NCBI GenBank assembly: GCA_964422065.1
Contig: CAYQZW010000024.1
Coordinates: 1-19,020, forward strand
Length of the DNA: 19,020 nt
Source: S141-55 sp964422065
GTDB lineage: Bacteria > Hydrothermota > Hydrothermia > WGAB01
Reading direction: 5' to 3'
Position numbers and translations under genes: made by a program. Positions 14,896 to 19,020 of this stretch are shown piece after piece; position 1 is the stretch's first letter, and the number at the start of each line of letters is the position of its first letter. The notes below the pieces were generated by a model. The model did not search any database and had not been told where the DNA came from. It worked only from the letters and a program-made list of their open reading frames with translations.

Positions 14896-15188
14896 GGTTT
14901 GAATCAATATCCTCAAATGCGACGATTGTGGTCAGACCCCATTCTTCAACACGTGATCTTAACCCCACAAAACCTGGGCCAATTGATTGCGATCAAAGGG
15001 AGCGCCTGTTTTAGGTTTTTCAAGGTCACCCCATGTTTCCAGTCCAACCTCTATACTGCCACAAGCAAACCCTGCATCAACCATGAATTCATTCATCTTT
15101 TCCGTGTGACTGAGAATCTTCTCGTAAACCTCACAGATCTTTTAAGGTCTTTCACTGTGAAGGTTATGTCCCACACTCTCCGAATCAT
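14880..15188 (-). pseudogene. degenerate glyoxalase/VOC-family gene
   Basis: Found by reading the - strand across frames. ATG 15188 has ribosome binding site GGAGGTG (15200-15194) and encodes MIRRVWDITFTVKDLKRSV, a typical first beta-strand and helix of the vicinal oxygen chelate fold. At 15126-15128 (a TTT run) the frame shifts by one base; adding a T restores RFYEKIL, and that frame continues through DAGFACGSIEVGLETWGDLEKPKTGAPFD to a stop at 14959. A third frame in the same direction then gives VEEWGLTTIVAFEDIDSNLKDSHE, resembling the central strand and helix of the fold. At least two frameshifts and loss of the C-terminal third make it inactive. A + strand ORF at 14899-15207 is its shadow. 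Confidence 0.7.
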
Positions 15189-15249
15189 ATCTGCACCTCC
15201 AACTTAATGGATTTGAACAAAGTCTAATGCAAACACGGGAATAGATGGT

Positions 15250-15567
15250 TCAAGACCGGATCATCACCAAGAGCATTTTGAAGGGGGTGGGTGCGTGGAC
15301 GGCATGGGGTTCGTTCGCAGGCAGGACGATGGACTCCCCGGCCTGGAGACGATACGGTGTTCCCGAGATCGTGATCTCCGCTTCGCCATCAAACACGTAG
15401 AGCCAGGCATCGTAGGGGGTTGTATGTTCACTCAAGCCCTGTCCTTGATCAAAGGCAAACACCGTAATCGTCCCGGCCTTCCGATCCAAGAGTGTCCGAC
15501 TGACAATCGCCCCTTCCTGATACGCGACAAGATCCTTGAGATTCATCACCTTTGGCTCGATTTTCAT
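15250..15567 (-). CDS. small cupin-domain protein
   Basis: A 105-residue single-domain cupin (small beta-barrel). The first cupin motif region reads GQGLSEHTTPYDAWLYVFDGEAEITISG and the second SIVLPANEPHAVHAPTPFKMLLVMI. The metal-ligand positions of motif 1 appear reduced to one His plus the E of DGEAE, while motif 2 has PHAVHA, so metal binding is likely but the set is atypical. Function of such stand-alone cupins ranges from small-molecule isomerases to sensors. Start placed at ATG 15567, preceded by GGAGGTTGAG; an ATG 18 nt upstream is worse placed. It is the last gene of the - strand unit with the nitrilase-family gene. Confidence 0.9.
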   Translation of the reverse strand: MKIEPKVMNLKDLVAYQEGAIVSRTLLDRKAGTITVFAFDQGQGLSEHTTPYDAWLYVFDGEAEITISGTPYRLQAGESIVLPANEPHAVHAPTPFKMLLVMIRS

Positions 15568-15568
15568 C

Positions 15569-15634
15569 TCAACCTCCTTCTCCAAGGATTCCTACTCCCA
15601 TCCTCTTTTTGTCAAGTCGTTCTAAGTACTCCAT
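15569..15634 (-). CDS. possible 21-residue small ORF between the nitrilase and cupin genes
   Basis: ATG 15634 is preceded by GGAGGT at good distance (9 nt) and starts a 21-codon frame (MEYLERLDKKRMGVGILGEG plus a final G) ending in TGA 15571-15569. The stop is one base before the cupin ATG, and the cupin ribosome binding site lies inside its last codons. It fills the 84-nt gap between the two genes almost exactly. It could be a micropeptide or a leader that couples cupin translation. No homologue is recognised. Confidence 0.35.
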   Translation of the reverse strand: MEYLERLDKKRMGVGILGEGG

Positions 15635-15651
15635 GGTCAAAGCACCTCCAA

Positions 15652-16410
15652 TCAAGGTTTTTCAATGGAAGTCACCAACATTCCCTCTTTGCCGATGGGA
15701 AACTCGGCGTGCAAAGTACCGTCTGGCAAAACGACCATCGCACCCCCAAAACTTCTGTCGTTTCCCAGGGTTTCATCTGCCAGATAGTTTGTGAGTAAGG
15801 TGGTTACCCCTGCCTTTCTCACCTGTTCAAAGTAAAAGGGCTTTTCGGCGTCCCATTGTTTCTGATCCCACGAGCCGTCGGGCAATGACCGGGCCATGGG
15901 AACGAGCAGAAAATCCGGCTTCCGTTGCCGGACCTCTGCCACAAGGGAATCGTCAAAAAGGTCCCCACATAGAAGAAAGGCAAAGGCTCCGATGGGGGTC
16001 TGGACGCACTCTACCCCTGTGCCGTGACGATAGATTGCCGGATCTGCCTTTGGACCGTGCCACCCCGGCGTAACCCTGCGGTACCGGAGAGCGACGCCTC
16101 GTTCCGGGGTGACCAGAATCGCGGTGTCATAGAGTGCTTTGCCCTCCCGTTCCAAAACCCCAAGGGCAATATACATCCCGGTCTGAGTAGAAAGTTGAAC
16201 CAATTCCTGGACTTCAGGTCCTGGGACCTCAATGCCAAAGGACAGGTCGTGGGTCGGGTCATCGTTGTTCACAAGACCTGTCAACACGGCTTCCGGAAAG
16301 ACGATCAAGTCTGCTCCTTGAGCCGCACCCTCCAAGACAAATTCCCGAATCTTCCTGCGGTTCCCCTGGAGATCGGTTGTCACTCTGGGAACTGCAAGGG
16401 CAACTTTCAT
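15652..16410 (-). CDS. carbon-nitrogen hydrolase (nitrilase superfamily)
   Basis: Member of the superfamily of amidases and related enzymes that hydrolyse C-N bonds through a Glu-Lys-Cys triad. From ATG 16410 the product is 252 residues, normal for a single-domain member. E40 (IVFPEA) and C148 (FLLCGDLFDD) are present. The lysine position, usually in a YRK-type motif, reads YRRVTPGWHG here, so R112 appears to replace it. The start at 16410 gives a typical first strand (MKVALAVPRV); an in-frame start at 16485 would overlap the upstream gene by 62 nt. It lies 13 nt after the DUF1648 gene. Substrate unknown. Confidence 0.9.
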   Translation of the reverse strand: MKVALAVPRVTTDLQGNRRKIREFVLEGAAQGADLIVFPEAVLTGLVNNDDPTHDLSFGIEVPGPEVQELVQLSTQTGMYIALGVLEREGKALYDTAILVTPERGVALRYRRVTPGWHGPKADPAIYRHGTGVECVQTPIGAFAFLLCGDLFDDSLVAEVRQRKPDFLLVPMARSLPDGSWDQKQWDAEKPFYFEQVRKAGVTTLLTNYLADETLGNDRSFGGAMVVLPDGTLHAEFPIGKEGMLVTSIEKP

Positions 16411-16423
16411 GAAGGCCCCCGGG

Positions 16424-16999
16424 TTAGGATTGCCTTGTGGAGAATCGTCTGGCTTCCTGGGCCATCTGTCTTGAGAGTCTCGCAAGATAAAGGATCCAAG
16501 GGATCACCAGAAGGAACGGTGCAGCCAACGCCACGGGCGTAAACCATGAAGGCAAATGACCGTCTCGTGTCCCCACATAGATGCCGTATTCCAGCCCCAG
16601 GAGGTAGAGGGAAAGAAAGGCTCCAAGCCCAAGGATGCCTTCAAAATAGCGGTTCACCCAGAGGCTCCGTCGTTCGGGAGGGATCCGCCAAAGGAATGTG
16701 TAAAAGGCAGGCAAGTTGATCATATAGGGATACTTGTTGATCAGGGTGAAACGATACCGCGTGATCAGAAGGAGAGCGACCGGGGCAATGCTAAAGGCTA
16801 AAGGCAAGAAGACAAATGTCGTCTTCTCCCCATATCGTGTGGGCGTCCCTTTCCAGCCAAAATGGACCGGCACCTGATCGGGAAGGCTCTGGTAACCATA
16901 AACCCCCAGAAGCCACATCCCGACCAAACCGAGGACTGTCAGGAACACCAGATTCCGGCCACGACGACTCAAGGGTTGAGGCACCAAGGGTTCGGTCAT
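16424..16999 (-). CDS. DUF1648-domain membrane protein
   Basis: A 191-residue integral membrane protein. An N-terminal transmembrane helix (NLVFLTVLGLVGMWLLGVYGY) leads to the DUF1648 signature LPDQVPVHFGWKGTPTRYGEKTT. Three further hydrophobic helices follow (FLPLAFSIAPVALLLI, GILGLGAFLSLYLLGLEYG, FTPVALAAPFLLVIPWILYL). DUF1648 proteins include SdpI-like immunity and signalling proteins, but the domain also occurs in many proteins of unknown role, and no toxin gene is seen nearby. ATG 16999 has AGGAG 6 nt upstream. It is 24 nt downstream of the lipoprotein gene and 13 nt before the nitrilase gene. Confidence 0.9.
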   Translation of the reverse strand: MTEPLVPQPLSRRGRNLVFLTVLGLVGMWLLGVYGYQSLPDQVPVHFGWKGTPTRYGEKTTFVFLPLAFSIAPVALLLITRYRFTLINKYPYMINLPAFYTFLWRIPPERRSLWVNRYFEGILGLGAFLSLYLLGLEYGIYVGTRDGHLPSWFTPVALAAPFLLVIPWILYLARLSRQMAQEARRFSTRQS

Positions 17000-17023
17000 T
17001 TTCTACTCCTGTACTCCTGGGTT

Positions 17024-17542
17024 TTAAAAAGAATACACCTGGGACACGCGAAACCCAAGTTCTACCGCGATCCTCGGGGACACGAGCCGCCAGGGCAGCA
17101 CCAAAACACCGGCACGACTTTGCAGATACCACCACAAAAACTCTCCCTCTCCAATCTTTCGGGGAGGCTTGGCATTCCTCAAAAAGGTCCATTCCAGGGC
17201 AAGCGCGAGGTGCCCACCGATCACCGCGCGGATGGAATCAGCCTGCCACTTCAGGATACCCAATTGCAGTCCCAAAATAGGAAGGGGAAGGGGTGTTTGC
17301 CAGTAACGCATCCCCACGGATCGGTAGAAGCCGACGCCGACAGCGACAATCTTCGGGTAGGCGACGGGCGCCCGAACATAGAACTCACTCACCATTGGGG
17401 GTTCAAGTCCAGTGAGATGGAACGCGAGAGAGGGCAGAAGCGGCGGTTGCGGGTCGGAACGTTCCACCGGATGGATCATCCCGATCCCCGCGCCACACCC
17501 CCAGATCCAAAGCAGACTCCACAGCCACCATACCCTTCGCAT
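17024..17542 (-). CDS. predicted lipoprotein
   Basis: Unrecognised 172-residue protein. Of two nearby ATGs, 17542 is chosen because AAAGGAGG ends 9 nt before it, whereas ATG 17551 directly abuts that site. The N-terminus MRRVWWLWSLLWIWGCGAG is a short tryptophan-rich lipoprotein signal with the lipobox cysteine at residue 16. The mature part is rich in aromatic and alternating hydrophobic residues (KIVAVGVGFYRSVGMRYWQT, VLVLPWRLVSPRIAVELGFRVSQVYSF) and ends in phenylalanine. This pattern resembles outer-membrane beta-structure, which is only an inference. It appears to be the first gene of a unit running through DUF1648, nitrilase and cupin genes. Confidence 0.75.
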   Translation of the reverse strand: MRRVWWLWSLLWIWGCGAGIGMIHPVERSDPQPPLLPSLAFHLTGLEPPMVSEFYVRAPVAYPKIVAVGVGFYRSVGMRYWQTPLPLPILGLQLGILKWQADSIRAVIGGHLALALEWTFLRNAKPPRKIGEGEFLWWYLQSRAGVLVLPWRLVSPRIAVELGFRVSQVYSF

Positions 17543-17617
17543 CCGCTCCATCCTCCTTTGTGAGCCAAGGTTCCTCCGACGACCTTCCTCACCCTCGTGC
17601 TCAGCCCAAACACCCTT

Positions 17618-17623
17618 TATGAT
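17618..17623 (+). promoter_or_regulatory. possible -10 element of the small membrane protein gene
   Basis: TATGAT at 17618-17623 lies 23 bp before the ATG at 17647. The surrounding TTATGATAA is nearly symmetrical, so the - strand reads TATCAT here as well, pointing toward the lipoprotein gene. No good -35 hexamer was found in either direction. Confidence 0.35.
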
Positions 17624-17646
17624 AACCTCAACAAGGAGGTCATACG

Positions 17647-17847
17647 ATGACCCTACGAGCCGTTGTATTCTACTTTTTGTGGGTCTTGGGGCTCGCCTTT
17701 GTCGTGACAGCAGCCGTGACGTTTCTCTACAACTTCGTGGTCCATGGTGCCGGGGTTGTGGAATGGGGGACTGCCCTTCAACTGGGTCTCATCCTCGGAA
17801 TTCTCCTCTCCTGGGTCCGTTTTCGAGAACAGACCCGGGAAACCTGA
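17647..17847 (+). CDS. small two-helix membrane protein
   Basis: A 66-residue protein with AAGGAGG 7 nt before ATG 17647, an excellent ribosome binding site. Two hydrophobic segments are visible: VVFYFLWVLGLAFVVTAAV and, after a short loop with HGAGVVEWG, ALQLGLILGILLSWVRF. The C-terminal tail is charged (REQTRET). No family is recognised. It is a lone + strand gene between divergent and convergent - strand genes. Clear Shine-Dalgarno and membrane-protein composition make it likely real despite its size. Confidence 0.75.
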   Translation: MTLRAVVFYFLWVLGLAFVVTAAVTFLYNFVVHGAGVVEWGTALQLGLILGILLSWVRFREQTRET

Positions 17848-17876
17848 GTCCTTTAAGACGTCCTCGGGGCGTTGAA

Positions 17877-18566
17877 CTACCGGCTGGCCCTGCCGATCCA
17901 GACCTTTTTCGTCAGATTCCAGGCTTCGGTTTCCATGACAATGAATACAACCTTCTGATGCCTGAAGGCATTCAGCGGGATCTCTCCGTGTTGTGAGAGA
18001 CCGGTCACGTGCATTTGTACACGTCCCAAAAGGTCGTAGACGGAAAGCCTGGCCTGTGTGACCTGAGGGGGAAGGGAATATCGCAAGACGGGTTCTCCAC
18101 GTGCATTGTAGAAGACCTGAAGATCTGCATCTGCGGGGATGATGGATCCCTCTTCCATGCCGGTCTGGTCACAAGGGCCTTCTGGGAAAGGGTAGAACTG
18201 GCCGGGAATGAGTGGATCGATGTTCAGGATGTTTGTGGTATCTGTTCCGTTGTGGTAAATGGTATAGACGACATGGGCGTCATCGGGAAAGGGCCGGTCC
18301 CCGATGTCAAAGTAAAAGGTCCCGACATTGGGAGGGGAGGCACAAAAGGGGCCTTCAAAGTAGAGAGAGGGCAACGTGTCATACGTGAATTCAATGAACT
18401 GCACACAGACACTATCACATTGATCTGGGTAGAGACGCATGCGGAGGGTGCGAGGGGTTTGGATCCCGGTTGTGGTCGTATCGAACATGACGCCAAGGTC
18501 CTGTGCGGCGATGGACCCGGCGAGGAAAACCCCCAGAGCCATCCCCCAAACACTCGACCGTCCCAT
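17877..18566 (-). CDS. secreted protein with C-terminal sorting module
   Basis: A 229-residue exported protein of unknown role. ATG 18566 follows GAGGAGGTG at suitable distance and encodes a signal peptide (MGRSSVWGMALGVFLAGSIAAQ). The middle is beta-rich with four cysteines (DQCDSVCVQF, PFCASPP, GPCDQTG) that could form disulfides. The C-terminal ~75 residues (PVLRYSLPPQVTQARLSVYD...LLGRV...VFIV...KKVWIG) resemble the FlgD/Por-type sorting module seen at the end of the S8 protease at 4127-7759, pointing to export by the same type of machinery. It converges with the small membrane protein gene, with 29 nt between stops and no strong terminator. Confidence 0.85.
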   Translation of the reverse strand: MGRSSVWGMALGVFLAGSIAAQDLGVMFDTTTTGIQTPRTLRMRLYPDQCDSVCVQFIEFTYDTLPSLYFEGPFCASPPNVGTFYFDIGDRPFPDDAHVVYTIYHNGTDTTNILNIDPLIPGQFYPFPEGPCDQTGMEEGSIIPADADLQVFYNARGEPVLRYSLPPQVTQARLSVYDLLGRVQMHVTGLSQHGEIPLNAFRHQKVVFIVMETEAWNLTKKVWIGRASR

Positions 18567-18581
18567 AGGATCACCTCCTCT

Positions 18582-18607
18582 CCGCCCCTTTGGTCTTGAT
18601 GGGGCGG
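18582..18607 (-). other. hairpin in the 5' leader of the secreted protein gene
   Basis: CCGCCCC (18582-18588) and GGGGCGG (18601-18607) form a perfect all-GC 7-bp stem with a 12-nt loop. In the - strand transcript it lies between the promoter and the ribosome binding site (18571-18580), ending one base before the latter. No T-tract follows, so it is not a terminator; it could affect mRNA stability or translation. Confidence 0.5.
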
Positions 18608-18628
18608 AAATGTTTTTCCCATGAGAAT

Positions 18629-18657
18629 ATCCTACGGGTTGATGAAGACGTTTTCAA
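18629..18657 (-). promoter_or_regulatory. promoter for the secreted protein gene
   Basis: On the - strand TTGAAA (18657-18652) and TAGGAT (18634-18629) are 17 bp apart, giving a leader of about 55 nt before ATG 18566. From 18658 to 18830 the sequence is AT-rich and holds no gene I can support; it includes a weak AGACTT/AAGTCT hairpin at 18674-18688. Confidence 0.55.
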
Positions 18658-18830
18658 TTTTGTAAATTCTGTTAGACTTTTCAAGTCTTTTGAGAAACTC
18701 AATCGAATTTATGGAAAAATGTCGCGACGATACTTCTTGGAACAGCCGGAACAATGGTCCCACCCAAATCGTCATGAAACTTCCCCCTATCGACCGCGGA
18801 AGGGAGAAAGAAAGGAGTGAGTCACACACA

Positions 18831-18858
18831 TTGACAAACATATAGACTGGTTTATAAT
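18831..18858 (+). promoter_or_regulatory. consensus sigma-70 promoter
   Basis: TTGACA (18831-18836) and TATAAT (18853-18858) match the consensus at every position with a 16-bp spacer. It is the strongest promoter in the window and is fully overlapped by palindromic operator sites, as expected for a tightly repressed gene. Confidence 0.85.
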
Positions 18859-18873
18859 ATAGACCAGTCTATA
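18841..18873 (+). promoter_or_regulatory. double palindromic operator, TetR-type
   Basis: Two 16-bp palindromic sites, TATAGACTGGTTTATA (18841-18856) and TATAGACCAGTCTATA (18858-18873), lie one base apart, centres 17 bp apart. They are also arms of a perfect 11-bp inverted repeat (18841-18851 with 18863-18873). The first covers the promoter spacer and start of the -10; the second covers the end of the -10 and the transcription start. This layout is typical of repression by TetR-family dimers; the TAGAC..GTCTA core recalls, from memory, B. subtilis LmrA/YxaF-type boxes. Confidence 0.75.
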
Positions 18874-18888
18874 ACAGAGGTGATTTTG

Positions 18889-18978
18889 ATGGTAATGCTG
18901 AGAGTCTTCTTCGTTCAAAGATGGAGGTGTGACCTGTGCTCCCGGAATGGGGTCCCTATAACGGGTGGGGACGGGTAG
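18889..18978 (+). CDS. possible 29-residue ORF under the double operator
   Basis: ATG 18889 has AGAGGTGA 5 nt upstream and opens a 29-codon frame (MVMLRVFFVQRWRCDLCSRN...) ending at TAG 18976. Two cysteines form a CDLC pair. Its 3' half overlaps the next gene in another frame, so it may be a leader peptide coupling translation, or simply a chance frame. No homologue is recognised. Confidence 0.3.
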   Translation: MVMLRVFFVQRWRCDLCSRNGVPITGGDG

Positions 18979-19020
18979 ACTTCAAAAAGACCTTGGATCT
19001 CGCAAAAAACCAAGAAAAAC
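18936..19020 (+). CDS. N-terminal fragment of an operator-controlled gene, unidentified
   Basis: GTG 18936 is preceded by GGAGGT with a 7-nt spacer. A stop (TGA 18930-18932) in the same frame lies just upstream, so GTG is the only plausible start. The frame stays open to the window edge for 28 codons (MLPEWGPYNGWGRVDFKKTL...). Too little remains to recognise a family; it does not resemble the helix-turn-helix start of a TetR protein. The promoter and operators just upstream suggest inducible expression. Confidence 0.5.
   Translation, partial: MLPEWGPYNGWGRVDFKKTLDLAKNQEK

Noticed and set aside
14899..15207. A 102-codon + strand frame
   Set aside because: It starts at TTG without a ribosome binding site, and the opposite strand carries a recognisable VOC pseudogene, so it is best seen as its shadow.
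16862..17563. A 233-codon + strand frame
   Set aside because: Proline- and histidine-rich shadow of the - strand lipoprotein and DUF1648 genes, which have signal or membrane features and ribosome binding sites.
17855..17875. ACGTCC/GGGCGT inverted repeat between converging stops as a terminator
   Set aside because: Short stem with a G-U pair and no T-tract on either strand.
18632..18841. Short frames on both strands in the AT-rich gap (76 codons + and 69 codons -)
   Set aside because: No ribosome binding site or recognisable peptide; both overlap promoter elements.

Overview
The window is a bacterial chromosomal segment of roughly 55% GC, dense with ordinary housekeeping genes mixed with secreted or lipidated proteins. 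A V/A-type ATP synthase subunit, the MEP-pathway enzyme IspG, and large secreted proteins ending in a Bacteroidetes/FCB-style C-terminal sorting module together suggest an uncultured lineage such as WOR-3/Hydrothermae or another FCB-like candidate phylum. This placement is inference; no rRNA or other phylogenetic marker is present. I see no tRNA, rRNA, CRISPR array, insertion sequence or prophage.

Left part (1-10,192, all + strand): the tail of a C4 zinc-ribbon protein, tyrS, and a GT4 glycosyltransferase whose TTG start overlaps the tyrS stop. A near-consensus promoter then drives a solitary V/A-type ATPase subunit B gene, which ends in a strong intrinsic terminator. The terminator's T-tract touches the ribosome binding site of a 1210-residue secreted subtilase. 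Next come ispG and the overlapping pair panC-panD.

Middle (10,259-12,972, - strand): a compact unit ridA-thiI-BadF-type sugar kinase. thiI appears to start at a CTG codon, which restores its conserved N-terminus. A divergent intergenic region (12,973-13,256) carries two facing promoters, one with a 12-T spacer, plus hairpins and a terminator-like structure with no obvious + strand gene before it.

Right part: a secreted helical protein (13,257), a low-GC lipoprotein gene that looks leaderless (14,206), and on the opposite strand a twice-frameshifted remnant of a glyoxalase/VOC-family gene in what would otherwise be called empty sequence (14,880-15,188). A - strand unit follows: lipoprotein, DUF1648 membrane protein, nitrilase-family hydrolase, a possible 21-residue ORF, and a cupin. 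After a small membrane protein gene (+) and a secreted sorting-module protein (-), the window ends with a consensus promoter embedded in two 16-bp palindromic TetR-type operators, ahead of a gene cut by the window edge.

No wholly new multi-gene system is evident. The most noteworthy items are the double operator at the right end, the VOC pseudogene, the CTG start of thiI, the leaderless promoter layouts, the T12-spacer promoter with a possible structured RNA beside it, and the two possible tiny ORFs.
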